From contig JANWLE010000063.1 in the NCBI GenBank assembly GCA_025451035.1, positions 26,836-90,835 of the forward strand: a stretch of 64,000 nt of DNA, read 5' to 3'. Below are positions 50,204 through 60,189 of this stretch, one piece after another. A program made the position numbers and the translations under genes. The notes under the pieces are model-generated. The model saw only the letters and a list, made by a program, of their open reading frames with translations. It made no database searches and had not been told where the DNA came from. The stretch's first letter is position 1. Every line of letters begins with the position of its first letter. Origin of the DNA: Solirubrobacteraceae bacterium (GTDB lineage: Bacteria; Actinomycetota; Thermoleophilia; Solirubrobacterales; Solirubrobacteraceae).

Positions 50204-50640
50204 GCCCGGCGCGAGCAGCCAGCGGCGCTAGAACATTTGTCTAGGGACCTTGGACGTTGTCAAGCGCGCCGAGACTCGAGCCGAGCGAGAAACCCGCAGG
50301 CATGGGCGGGGCTCCCGGGTGCGCCGATAGCTCCCCGGGCGCCGGGTCTGTAGCCGCGCGCTGGAAGTCTTTGAGCGAAGAAAGAGACCGAGTGGACACA
50401 GCTGCGAAATCCCGAAATCGCACGCTTGACCCGGCGCGGCCCGGGCGCGATCTCGCTCGCTCGCTCGCTCACGGGTCGGCCCGCCGTCGCGCGCGGCGCG
50501 CCAACGGCACCCACCGCCGGGGCCCGCTCGCTTCGCCCGTGAGGGCGAACGGCGCGAGCCGCAGCACGGCTCGCCGCCGCGGCGCAGCACGGCGTGCCGT
50601 AGGCTGGACGGCAGGACTCTTCGCCTTGCCGGTAAACACG

Positions 50641-52149
50641 ATGAGTGTGACGGACAGACCACAGCGCGATGCGCGACCCGCCCAAAGCGTGCGGTGGGCG
50701 ATCAGCGCCGTCCTGGCTGCAGCCGGTGCGCTGGCGCTCGCGTTTGCCTCCGCTGCGCTGGCGCTAGTGGCCGGTGGTTTGTTGCTGGCCGCCGCGGCGC
50801 TCATCGCCGGCTTGACGGTCGGCGCTGAGCGGCGCCAGAAGCTCGAAGATGAGATCCATGCGCGCTCGAGTGAGCTCGGCAGGGCGCTATCGGAGCTCGA
50901 GGTCGCTCAGGCCGAGACGGTACGCCGGCTCTCGATGGCCGTCGAGTTCCGTGACGAGGACACCGGCGCTCACATCGAGCGCATAGGGCGCTTCTCGACG
51001 ATGCTCGCGCAGCGGATTGGGATGGATGAGGAGTACTGCGCGCGGCTCGGCCACGCGGCGCCGCTGCACGACGTCGGAAAGGTCGCCATACCCGACGCGA
51101 TCCTCCTCAAGCCGGGGCCGTTGACGCCAGACGAGCGCGCGATTGTGGAGACCCACACCGAGGAGGGCCATCGACTGCTCAGCGGCTCGTCCTCATCGAT
51201 CCTCGACCTCGCCGCGACGATCGCGCTGAGCCATCACGAGAAGTGGGACGGCTCGGGCTATCCACGGGGGATGGCGGGCGAGTCGATCCCGATCGAGGGA
51301 CGGATCGTCGCGATTGCCGACGTTTTCGACGCGCTCACCAGCGACCGCGTGTACCGCAAAGCGTTCTCTGTCGAGCAGGCGGTAGAGATGATGCTCGCCC
51401 AGCGTGGCCGCCACTTTGACCCAGTCCTGCTGGACGCCTTCATGGAAGTCCTCGACACAGCCGGCCCGGACGCGCGCGGGTCAGCGACGCACGACTCTAC
51501 GGCACTGGTTCAAAGCGTTCTCGACAGCTATGTGCAGGCGATCAAGCAAGGCGACGCAGAGACGGCAGAGGGAGCGATCATGCGCGCGATCGAGGACGGC
51601 GTCGAACCGCTCGCCCTGCACAGCGAGGTGTTCGCGCCGGCGCTCAGCCGGATCGAGAGCCTCGCGCTGACCGGCGAGATGGACAGCGACGGCGAACGCC
51701 TCGCGATCGGCATCACGCGGCGCATCCTGGCGAGCCTCTACAGGTACATGCTGGGGGCCACCGAACGCAACCGCGAGCGGATTCTGCTTGGCGCCGCCGA
51801 AGGCGAAAGGCCCGCGCTTGAACTGCAGATGGTCCACGATCAACTAGCGCTTGCCGGCTACCAAACAACGATCGCCCCGACGCTCACGCTAGCCGACCTC
51901 ACCGCGGCGGTAAACAGCGACTCGCCCGACGCCGTCGTGCTTGCGATCAACGGCGATGTAGGCGCGGTGGAGCCGGCGTTGCGCGAGCTGCGCGACGGTG
52001 GCCACGAGACGCCTGTGGTGTTGTGGGCGGGAAACAGAGCCGCGCCAAAGCTCCCGAGCGACCTGACGGCCACCAAGACCCTCGATAGGATCGAGCGCTC
52101 GGTGCCAGCGGTCGAAGATCTGCTCGCGCGCGTTCACGCTGTCAGCTGA
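50641..52149 (+). CDS. Membrane HD-GYP protein fused to a degenerate B12-binding-like C-terminal domain
   Basis: HDVGK, HHEKWDGSGYP; C-terminus resembles CarH/LitR cobalamin domain. ATG at 50641 begins MSVTDRPQRDARP. Confidence 0.88.
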   Translation: MSVTDRPQRDARPAQSVRWAISAVLAAAGALALAFASAALALVAGGLLLAAAALIAGLTVGAERRQKLEDEIHARSSELGRALSELEVAQAETVRRLSMAVEFRDEDTGAHIERIGRFSTMLAQRIGMDEEYCARLGHAAPLHDVGKVAIPDAILLKPGPLTPDERAIVETHTEEGHRLLSGSSSSILDLAATIALSHHEKWDGSGYPRGMAGESIPIEGRIVAIADVFDALTSDRVYRKAFSVEQAVEMMLAQRGRHFDPVLLDAFMEVLDTAGPDARGSATHDSTALVQSVLDSYVQAIKQGDAETAEGAIMRAIEDGVEPLALHSEVFAPALSRIESLALTGEMDSDGERLAIGITRRILASLYRYMLGATERNRERILLGAAEGERPALELQMVHDQLALAGYQTTIAPTLTLADLTAAVNSDSPDAVVLAINGDVGAVEPALRELRDGGHETPVVLWAGNRAAPKLPSDLTATKTLDRIERSVPAVEDLLARVHAVS

Positions 52150-52191
52150 CTGCGCCAGGGCGGTCAGAGCCAGCCGCGGTAGCGATCCTCT

Positions 52192-53202
52192 ATGCTCGCG
52201 GCGTGCTTTTTGGAGGCTGAAACGATCGGATCTAAAGACATGGCTTCAGGTGAAGGTCAGGACCAGCGCAGCGCGATAGTGACCGGGGGCGCAGGCTTCA
52301 TCGGCTCGCACCTGGTCGACGCGCTGCTCGCAGACGGATACCGCGTAGAGGTCGTGGATGACCTCTCCGCCGGAGACCGATCGCGCGTCTCACCGCAGGC
52401 GCGTCTAACCGAGCTCGACATCGTCGACCGCGACGCCCTCGTGGCGCTCGTCGAGGAAATCGGCCCGCACGTGATCTACCACCTTGCCGCGCAGGCCAGT
52501 GTCACCGCCTCGGTGCGCGACCCGTCCCGTGATTGCGCCGTCAACGTCCAGGGCACCCTGAACGTGGTGGATGTCGCGACGCGCCTTGGCGTGCCGGTGG
52601 TGTTTACCTCAACCGGAGGGGCGCTATATGGTGACGACGTTCCAATACCGACCGGCGAGGAGCAGATCCCGGCGCCCCTAGCGCCCTACGGCGCGTCGAA
52701 GTGGGCGGCCGAGGCGTACGTGAAGACGTGGTCTCTGTTTTCAGGTGTTCCGCACACGGTATGCCGGCTCGGCAACGTGTACGGGCCGCGCCAGAGCCCG
52801 CACGGCGAGGCGGGCGTTGTCTCGATCTTCTCCCACCACCTGTACGTCGGGAGCTCGCCTAAGGTCTATGGTCACGGCGAGCCGACGCGTGACTACGTGT
52901 ATGTAGGCGACGTCGTGCGTGCGCTGATAGCCGCGACGGGCCGCCGCGGCACCTTCAACATCGCCACAGGCGTCGAGACGGACGTGATGAGCGTCTGGCG
53001 TGAGCTGCGCGACGCGGCGGGCACGGACGTCCAGCCTGAGCTAGCCGATCTGCGTCCGGGGGAGCTGCGCCGCAGCTGCCTGGACGTGTCGCTCGCCGCC
53101 AGCGAGCTGGGCTGGCGGGCGGAGGTCGCCTTGGCAGACGGGCTGGTCGAGACCTATAAGGCGCTGGTCGACGAGTTTCGCTCCAAGGAGTCCCAGGCCT
53201 AA
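52192..53202 (+). CDS. NAD-dependent epimerase/dehydratase (UDP-glucose 4-epimerase-like)
   Basis: VTGGAGFIGSHLVDALLADGY, YHLAAQASVTASVRDP, YGASKWAAE; start may be ATG 52240. Confidence 0.9.
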   Translation: MLAACFLEAETIGSKDMASGEGQDQRSAIVTGGAGFIGSHLVDALLADGYRVEVVDDLSAGDRSRVSPQARLTELDIVDRDALVALVEEIGPHVIYHLAAQASVTASVRDPSRDCAVNVQGTLNVVDVATRLGVPVVFTSTGGALYGDDVPIPTGEEQIPAPLAPYGASKWAAEAYVKTWSLFSGVPHTVCRLGNVYGPRQSPHGEAGVVSIFSHHLYVGSSPKVYGHGEPTRDYVYVGDVVRALIAATGRRGTFNIATGVETDVMSVWRELRDAAGTDVQPELADLRPGELRRSCLDVSLAASELGWRAEVALADGLVETYKALVDEFRSKESQA

Positions 53203-53285
53203 CACCACGCGGGAGGCCGTCTCGGCCGGCTGCAACGACGTGTGCACTGGTCGCAAGCCCGCGCCCATGCGCCGAGGAAAGGTGT

Positions 53286-54245
53286 ATGAGGTATGCCACC
53301 AGGGCAACCCTGCTCGGTGCGTTGACTACAGCGGCCCTTCCGTTCTACGCCGCCGCGGCGGCGGGGAGCCTGGAGTCCTCCGGTGGTGTGCGCGCGCCGG
53401 CAGCGCCGCTCGCGGGAGGCGTTGAATACGGAAGCGTTTCGCCGCGCGTACCCGTGCTCGAAGGCTTCTCGGTGCGGAGGACGGTCACCGATGGTCACCT
53501 GCCGAGGATCACGCTCCGCTTCGACGAGACCGGTGTCAGAACAGTCGCCGCGACACTGGCGATCACTCCCGTCGGCGCACGCACGCCGGTGCTGAAGCTG
53601 CGCATGGGCTGGATTCACACCGGCCGCGTGGTGTCGGTGCGCTGGCCCCGGCACGCCGTGCTCAAGCCAGGCACCTACAGCGTGTCGCTGAGCGCCCACG
53701 ATCACTCAAACGAGGCGTTTTTGCCAAACGCGCGCGTCTCTACCGCCGCGAGCTTCACGGTCACGCCACCCCCTGCGCCGAAGCCACCGCCACCGCCAAC
53801 GCCGCCGCCGACGGTGCAGGGAGCGGTCTTCCCGCTGCAAGGCCCACATAGCTTCGGCGGCCCGGAAAACCGTTTCGGGGCGCCGCGCACCGGGCACATA
53901 CACCAGGGTCAAGACGTGCTGGCGGCAGAAGGAACCCCGGTCGTCGCGCCCGTCGCAGGGACCATCCTGACCGCCGACTATCAGGCCGGTGGGGCCGGCT
54001 ACTACGTAGTCGAGCACACCGCTGAGGGCTTCGATTTCATGTTCGCCCACTGCCAGCAGAACTCTGTCGCGGTAAGCACCGGAGAGGCGGTCAGCGCCGC
54101 GCAGCTCTTGTGCAAGGTGGGGCAGACCGGTGACGCCGAAGGGCCTCATTTGCACTTCGAGATGTGGGTCGGCGGCTGGCAGGCCAGCTCGGGTCATCCG
54201 ATCGATCCGCTCCCGTACCTGCAGGAATGCGAAGGCGCGCACTGA
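53286..54245 (+). CDS. Secreted M23-family peptidase with Pro-rich linker
   Basis: HIHQGQDVLAAEGTPVVAPVAGTI, GPHLHFEMW. Confidence 0.9.
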   Translation: MRYATRATLLGALTTAALPFYAAAAAGSLESSGGVRAPAAPLAGGVEYGSVSPRVPVLEGFSVRRTVTDGHLPRITLRFDETGVRTVAATLAITPVGARTPVLKLRMGWIHTGRVVSVRWPRHAVLKPGTYSVSLSAHDHSNEAFLPNARVSTAASFTVTPPPAPKPPPPPTPPPTVQGAVFPLQGPHSFGGPENRFGAPRTGHIHQGQDVLAAEGTPVVAPVAGTILTADYQAGGAGYYVVEHTAEGFDFMFAHCQQNSVAVSTGEAVSAAQLLCKVGQTGDAEGPHLHFEMWVGGWQASSGHPIDPLPYLQECEGAH

Positions 54246-54294
54246 CACGAGCAGCAAACCTGGGCTGGCAGGAGGCGCTAGCATCAAGCGCTGC

Positions 54295-54367
54295 GGCGAG
54301 ATAGCTCAGTTGGTAGAGCACACGACTGAAAATCGTGGTGTCCTCGGTTCGATTCCGAGTCTCGCCA
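54295..54367 (+). tRNA. tRNA-Phe (GAA)
   Basis: GGCGAGA/TCTCGCC acceptor, anticodon loop CTGAAAA, T-arm CTCGGTTCGATTCCGAG. Confidence 0.94.
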
Positions 54368-54924
54368 TCAACCAAACCCCGCAACAACTCGCGCGTGTGG
54401 TTCGAGCAAGCTGGCCAGCGGCGCTAGGTGGTGAGCTTGCTGTCACCGCGCCGCTCACGCGCTCAGCTCGATGTCCGTCGCGTAGGTCGAGAACCACCTC
54501 TGCACGGCCACGACTACCGCCACTGACGCTGCCGGTCGCGGCTATCTGAGCAAGCCGCGTCGTAGCTGGCGCCCGATCTGCGTGTTGGCTTGCGGCATCG
54601 TTCCCGATGGCCCGCAACCCGCACCTCATGGTCGCCGGTCTAGGCTGATTCTAGCGACGCACGAGCCGGTGTCGGCGCGGGCGCAGTTACCTGATACTGG
54701 CGGGCCACTCGTTGCGCGAAGGCGGATGCCCGACGGAGGGGTAGGGGGCCGCCGGGCACCGCTAGGGCCGAAGGTACGATGCGACCGTCCGAGAGTACCT
54801 CTTCGACCGAGGCCCGCACAAGTGACTACCGTGCAAGCACCGAAAGTTTTGTTCGGTGGGCCACTAACAGGACAGTGAGCTCGTTGTTTCTCGCCCCAAG
54901 CCCAGCGGCCGTACGTACAACGTC

Positions 54925-55734
54925 TCAGTGATGCCGGCGCTTGCGTACAGCGCAGCGCGCCGCCGTGCTCGCCTTGGCGTAGCTGGAGTCTGTGAAGGTG
55001 AACTCGGCCGAGAAGGGGAAGCCACGGCGTGGGCATGTCGGGGGCAACAGGATGCCTGTCGGCCTGTACGCGAGCGTCTGACCAGAGATCTTTTCGTAGT
55101 AGAGCACTTTGCGCGGGCCGAGCGTCGCACGCAAATTGATCACCGACACATACGGCCCGCCCGGTAGCGTCGTCACGAGCGGGACACCGATGCTGACAAG
55201 TCCTCCGAAGGGAGAGGAGGCCGGCAGCAGCAGGCCCGCGAACACCGTGCTAGTAACTACGGGCGTCGTGCCTTCGGCGTAGAACAACAGCGCCAGGTGT
55301 CCTTCAGCGTCTGGCGCTCGCAGGATCGTGATCGTCGCGTTCTCGGTAATCACGGTCGTGCCGATCACCACGCCTGTGAGCACGATCCCGTAACCCATTA
55401 CCGCGTTGCTGGGACAGCCGGCAGGGCCCGCCTTTTCCAGGGTCGCGGCGCTGCACGTGGCGAGCCCCAGCCCGCTCAGGGCGATCCCGAGATTGTTTGG
55501 ATAGCGCAGCTGTATCGACGTCAGCGGCGGCGGAACCTGCCCGGCCGGAGCAGAGAAGGAGAAGCCGAATTCAAGCGTCGTCCGGCTGCCCAGCTTGTTG
55601 GGGACGAACGTAGCCGACAGTTTGGCTGTGGTCTGGCCCTGTGCGGCAGTGCAAAAGTGCCCAGCGAACGCCATCGCTGTCACAAGGACCGCCGGCAAGA
55701 GGCATGCGCCGCGCACGGCTTGGTTTCCGCGCAC
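54925..55734 (-). CDS. Secreted hypothetical protein
   Basis: Signal peptide-like N-terminus, LRYPNNLGIALSGLGLATCSAATLEKAGPAGCPSNAVMGYG. Confidence 0.75.
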   Translation of the reverse strand: MRGNQAVRGACLLPAVLVTAMAFAGHFCTAAQGQTTAKLSATFVPNKLGSRTTLEFGFSFSAPAGQVPPPLTSIQLRYPNNLGIALSGLGLATCSAATLEKAGPAGCPSNAVMGYGIVLTGVVIGTTVITENATITILRAPDAEGHLALLFYAEGTTPVVTSTVFAGLLLPASSPFGGLVSIGVPLVTTLPGGPYVSVINLRATLGPRKVLYYEKISGQTLAYRPTGILLPPTCPRRGFPFSAEFTFTDSSYAKASTAARCAVRKRRHH

Positions 55735-55735
55735 G

Positions 55736-56236
55736 TCAGTAGAGGAGTGTCCCCGCCGTCTGGATCACGAGCGAGTAGTTATTGCGGTTGAACGTGCCGT
55801 ACAGTTGGGCGCGCCCGTGCGCATGCCTGTATCGGCCCGTTCCACCGGTGGCCACGAGTGAGCCGGCAAAGCTTTCGTATACGCCTGAGCCATGCGGGGT
55901 CGCCGAGCCGTGGCCTCTGATTGTGCCGCCCCGAATATAGATCGTGAACGTTCCGCTTATCGTCGCGCCGACGTTCACGTCTGCGCGCATCCTTCCGGGT
56001 AGAGTGCCGCTCGCCGAGCCGGTCTCATAGAGCATCGAGCCGGAAGTGTGGATGTAATGCAGGTGAGCGGTATCGGTCGCCTTCAGCGTGCGCGCTGCAG
56101 AGCGCGCGACAGGGCCACTGCCCGCGCCGTATGCGGACGTGACCGCACCGGTAGCGACGGCAGCCAATCCCAGCCACGACAGCGTCGCGGCGCAAGCCGC
56201 TGCCAATCGCCGGTGCGGATTGTGTGTTGTGATCAC
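55736..56236 (-). CDS. Secreted hypothetical protein (Gly/Thr-rich beta-type)
   Basis: Signal peptide-like N-terminus followed by a Gly/Ser/Thr-rich region. Confidence 0.65.
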   Translation of the reverse strand: MITTHNPHRRLAAACAATLSWLGLAAVATGAVTSAYGAGSGPVARSAARTLKATDTAHLHYIHTSGSMLYETGSASGTLPGRMRADVNVGATISGTFTIYIRGGTIRGHGSATPHGSGVYESFAGSLVATGGTGRYRHAHGRAQLYGTFNRNNYSLVIQTAGTLLY

Positions 56237-56404
56237 GTTCCCCTCGTATCCCTTGCTTTTGCTATAGCACTTGATGGCGTGTAGAGGTGCGGTTGGCCGC
56301 CGCAGGCGTTTGGCTGTGCGGCCGGTTCGCGTGACAGCGCCGGGGGGTTGTGATGAGGTGCTCGACAGCGTCGCGGTGGATCGTGGCGTGGCGCAGAACG
56401 GCGG

Positions 56405-57598
56405 TCATGCTTGGGCCTCAAGGTCGGGTGCGCCGAGCTGGCTGATTCTCTTGGCGATTCGCCAGCAGCGCATCAACGCCAGCGTCGGTGCGATCACTGG
56501 GCCAAGCCCAGAACCCACCCGGCTGGCGACTGAGTTCGGTCGCTCGCTCGCGGAACTTGGTGCTGACCCGTAGTAGGCGATCACGCCGACCATGGTCATG
56601 AGGTGGTGTGCGCCGTCGACTGTCGTCTGCGCTCGTGTGGCGACCGATTGCACGAGCTTTCGTAGCCGCAGCTCGAGTAGCTGCTGATCGCCCCCGTAGT
56701 AGTCCAGGTACCCTCGCTGCCCGGCTTGAGTGTCCTCGGGGCGGTCCACGACGCTATCGAGCATCGTCAACGCGCCGATGTACAGGTAGAGATCGGCAAT
56801 CGCGCCTGCCTGCTCAACGGTCGTTTGCGGTCTCGAGGCGGCGGCGATGAGGGCGTGGACAGCCAGGATTGATCCCGCCGCGCCCGCCAAGAACTCCTGC
56901 CAGCCAAGCCCGCTGCCGGCGGGTTGGCTCAGCGCCCATTGCTGTGCCTGGCCTGCGCCGAGGGTCACCGCCGCGTGATTTCGGGTCTGGGCCTGCGCGC
57001 ACAGCTGCGCGCTGGCGAGCGCCGATTGCGCGACGGCTGCTCTACCTGGCAATCGTTCAAACGACGCGTATACAGCGCCGACCAGCGACTGCAGATAGCC
57101 GCCGTCTGCGCTCGGGCGCCCCACTGGGTAGTAGGTGCGCGGCGAAGCCGCTGGCGACAGGCAGTCGCGCAGCGCTTCGAACAGGCGCTCACCGTCGCGC
57201 AGCGGATCTATCAGGGGCTGCTCGCCGAGGATGTCAAGGTAGTCATAGAGGACCTGCAGAGCGACGATCGCGTCGATAACATCGCGGCGCGCTACACGCG
57301 GTGCGAGCGTAGCCAGCGTCGTGGCGGCCTGAACGTTGAAGTGCTCGCCGCGCAGCTTGGTCAGTGCCAGCCCGCGTAGCTCTGGGTCTGGGATCGCGCC
57401 AGCCGCGTCTTCCCATCGCTGCAACTGCAGGCGCACGCGTGGCTTGACTAGCGGCCAGTAGCGGAGGTTCGCGCGGATGAGCGCAGCGTTCGCCGTGAGT
57501 ATCATCCGCGCGCGTGTAGCCCGCCGCGCGCGTTCTCGCGGCACGCTCTCTCCGAGGTGCCCGGGCGGCTCTAGCGTGATGGAAAGCGATCTACTCAT
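56405..57598 (-). CDS. DUF2600/YtpB-like protein (terpene-synthase-like family)
   Basis: WEDAAGAIPDPELRGLALTKLRGEHFNVQAATTLATLAP; Asp motifs LYDYLDILGE and LTMLDSVVDRPEDTQAG. Confidence 0.75.
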   Translation of the reverse strand: MSRSLSITLEPPGHLGESVPRERARRATRARMILTANAALIRANLRYWPLVKPRVRLQLQRWEDAAGAIPDPELRGLALTKLRGEHFNVQAATTLATLAPRVARRDVIDAIVALQVLYDYLDILGEQPLIDPLRDGERLFEALRDCLSPAASPRTYYPVGRPSADGGYLQSLVGAVYASFERLPGRAAVAQSALASAQLCAQAQTRNHAAVTLGAGQAQQWALSQPAGSGLGWQEFLAGAAGSILAVHALIAAASRPQTTVEQAGAIADLYLYIGALTMLDSVVDRPEDTQAGQRGYLDYYGGDQQLLELRLRKLVQSVATRAQTTVDGAHHLMTMVGVIAYYGSAPSSASERPNSVASRVGSGLGPVIAPTLALMRCWRIAKRISQLGAPDLEAQA

Positions 57599-60185
57599 TC
57601 AAGGCCAGGGCGGGAGAGACACGTGACGCACGCCAGCCGGGCACGGCCACGACTGCCATTACTGCGACGATCATGAGGGTGAACACCTCGATCGGTCTAA
57701 AGCTCGCGCCGAGGCGAGCTACGGGGAAGCCCGTGACGTGCGCGAGATAACCATCGATCACGAGCTGGCCGTAGATGCCTGCCACTGCGCCTGTCAGGCA
57801 GCCCGCGCTCAACATCAAGGTCGACTCGAGCATAAGCACTCGCCGCAGCCGGTGCGAGCGTACGCCGGACAGTCGCAGCCCTGCGAGCGATACGCGGCGC
57901 TGCCAGATCGCCGAGGTCAGCGCCGCAGACATCGCGAGGATCGCGGCTACCAGCAACAGCGTGGAGATGTCTCCGAGCTGGCTGAGTCCTGCGCTCGTCA
58001 GGGCGGTGATGTTTTCTTCGCGTGTCTGCGCGCTGGAGACTTCAAGCCCTGAGTTCGGGCCGAGCGTCTGCGCGATCTCTTGGCGCACCACGGTGCTATT
58101 GGCGTCAGGTTGCAGTTGCACTGCTAGCGCGGTTGGCGCGCTCGAGCTCCACAGCCGGCTGTAGTCGCCTGCGCTCATGAAGAGCACGCCAGGACTCCAG
58201 GCTAGGTTCGTTGTCGTGGCGGCGATCTTGAAGGTGGCGTTGCCTCCTGGCGTCGGCACCGTCAGCATGCCGCCGACGCCTGTGTGGTGTTCTTCTGCGA
58301 TCTGCTGGGAGACGGCGACCCAGCCCGATTCACGCAGGAGGCTGATCGCCCTTGCCGGGTTGCCGCTGACGATTTGGCTTTTGAGCACTTCACGATTGGC
58401 CCCGGGTGGTCGTGCGATTACCCACACTCGTCGGTTGCCGAGTTGCAGGAATCCGCCAGCGAAGGACGCCACGCTGGCTACGCCGGGTACTCGACCTATC
58501 CGCGAGGTGTAGTTGTCCGCGCGGAAATCGAGCGTGGCTTGATTGTCGCCAGGGTTTGTAACCCAAATAGCCGCGTCGGCGCAATAGCTGCGGGTGAAGC
58601 TAGCTATTCCTCGCAGCAGGTCTTCGCGCGAGCCGCCCAAGGCAACGCTGCCGAACAGCGCTACCGCGCCGGTGGCTGCAAGCGCAAGCGAGCGCAACGT
58701 CGCGCTCCTCAGCGCGGTCAGCGCCACGGGCAGTGTCGTCAGGCCCTGGTAGCGCCTAGCCACGGCGCGCGCGGTGCCTAGCACGCCCGCGAGTACGAGA
58801 GGCACGACCAAAACGGTTCCCAGCGCCAAGAGGCCGCACGCAAGCAGCGCGCGAGAAGGGACCAGGATAAACAGGACCATGGTGATTGCGATCAAGGCGA
58901 GCGCCACGATCGACAGCCTTCGTTGTGCGGGCGTGCTGAGAGTGTTGCCGGGCACGCCTTCCTCCAGATAAATCGCATCGAGCGTGTGTCCCCGCCGCAG
59001 GTCGAGCAGGGGCACAGCTGCAGCCAGGCAGGTCGCGAGCACGCCTCCCGCGAACGACAGGATCAGCGGTTGAGTGCCTATCACGGTCCCGCTGCCGAGC
59101 GTGAACGCCTCGTCCAGATAGGCGGAGGACTCGTGGAATACGCCGTGAGACAGGGCGTATCCCCCGACGAGGCCGATCAGGGACGCGGCGATGCCGAGAG
59201 CAATCGTCTGGGACAGGAACATCTGCACGATTGCGCTGCGCTTGGTGCCGATCAGACGCAGATCGGCGATCGCCTGACGTCGCTCGGGGACGGTCAACAG
59301 CAGCGCGTTGAAGGCGAATAGGAAGCCCAGCAGCGTGCTGATCGCGGCAAAAAAAGCGCTCGCCTGGTCGCTCGGCCGGAGCGCTTGACGCAGCAGGCCG
59401 AGGTCGGCGTCGGCCGTTTGAACTGTGAAATGTTGGCCGGCAACCGATTCAAGCTCCTTGCGCACGTTTGCGTGCGTCGCGGGATCTGTCTGCACCAGGA
59501 TGCGTGTGATGCGCCCATCCAAGCGGGCCAGATGCTGCAGGCGGTCCAGCGGCATAACGGCGACCGGCGCTGCCGACAGCGCGCCAAAGGCTTCGCGGCC
59601 AAGCACAGCGACAACCTTCATGCGGGTGGCGATGCCGCGCAGCTCGAGCGTGACGTCGGAGGTCTCGTTCACCGTCTGCGAGACGCTGCTCGCGGGAGTG
59701 GTTATGCCGAGCTGGCGCGCCGTGGTGGTGCTCAACCCGATTCCCCCCGGGCCGTTCCCGCCGGGCGAGAGTGTCGCGATTGGGAGCGTGTGTGCGAGCC
59801 CATCGAGGACGACTAGGCTGGTGTCGGTGCCGGCTAGATTCACGGTGAGGCGACGGCCGTGAGGGCCTACCAGGGTCGCTGTCTGTTCCAGTAGAGGACC
59901 GGCCTGCTTGACCCCCTGCAGGTGTTCGACTCGGGTCAGTAGAGCTTCGGGCAGCCCGTAGGTGTCGCGGGCGCGTAGCTGCAGCGTCGCCGGACCGATC
60001 ACGGTCTGCACGACTTCTCGCGCCGAGCCGGTGATACTGCCACTGACGACGGTGGTGGCGAACACGAGCGCGACGGCCACGGCGACACCAACGCCAGCCA
60101 ACAGCTCCTGCACCGCGTGCGCGCGTAGCCGGCGGCTGTACAGGTAGATCAGTGCGTACGGCCGCATGAACGTTCTGGCTCGCAA
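57591..60185 (-). CDS. ABC transporter permease, FtsX-like, 864 aa
   Basis: Two FtsX-like TM blocks (AFFAAISTLLGFLFAFNALLLTVPERRQAIADLRLIGTKR; SAALTSAIWQRRVSLAGLRLSGVRSHRLRRVL). Confidence 0.88.
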   Translation of the reverse strand: MRARTFMRPYALIYLYSRRLRAHAVQELLAGVGVAVAVALVFATTVVSGSITGSAREVVQTVIGPATLQLRARDTYGLPEALLTRVEHLQGVKQAGPLLEQTATLVGPHGRRLTVNLAGTDTSLVVLDGLAHTLPIATLSPGGNGPGGIGLSTTTARQLGITTPASSVSQTVNETSDVTLELRGIATRMKVVAVLGREAFGALSAAPVAVMPLDRLQHLARLDGRITRILVQTDPATHANVRKELESVAGQHFTVQTADADLGLLRQALRPSDQASAFFAAISTLLGFLFAFNALLLTVPERRQAIADLRLIGTKRSAIVQMFLSQTIALGIAASLIGLVGGYALSHGVFHESSAYLDEAFTLGSGTVIGTQPLILSFAGGVLATCLAAAVPLLDLRRGHTLDAIYLEEGVPGNTLSTPAQRRLSIVALALIAITMVLFILVPSRALLACGLLALGTVLVVPLVLAGVLGTARAVARRYQGLTTLPVALTALRSATLRSLALAATGAVALFGSVALGGSREDLLRGIASFTRSYCADAAIWVTNPGDNQATLDFRADNYTSRIGRVPGVASVASFAGGFLQLGNRRVWVIARPPGANREVLKSQIVSGNPARAISLLRESGWVAVSQQIAEEHHTGVGGMLTVPTPGGNATFKIAATTTNLAWSPGVLFMSAGDYSRLWSSSAPTALAVQLQPDANSTVVRQEIAQTLGPNSGLEVSSAQTREENITALTSAGLSQLGDISTLLLVAAILAMSAALTSAIWQRRVSLAGLRLSGVRSHRLRRVLMLESTLMLSAGCLTGAVAGIYGQLVIDGYLAHVTGFPVARLGASFRPIEVFTLMIVAVMAVVAVPGWRASRVSPALALNE

Positions 60186-60189
60186 CGGC

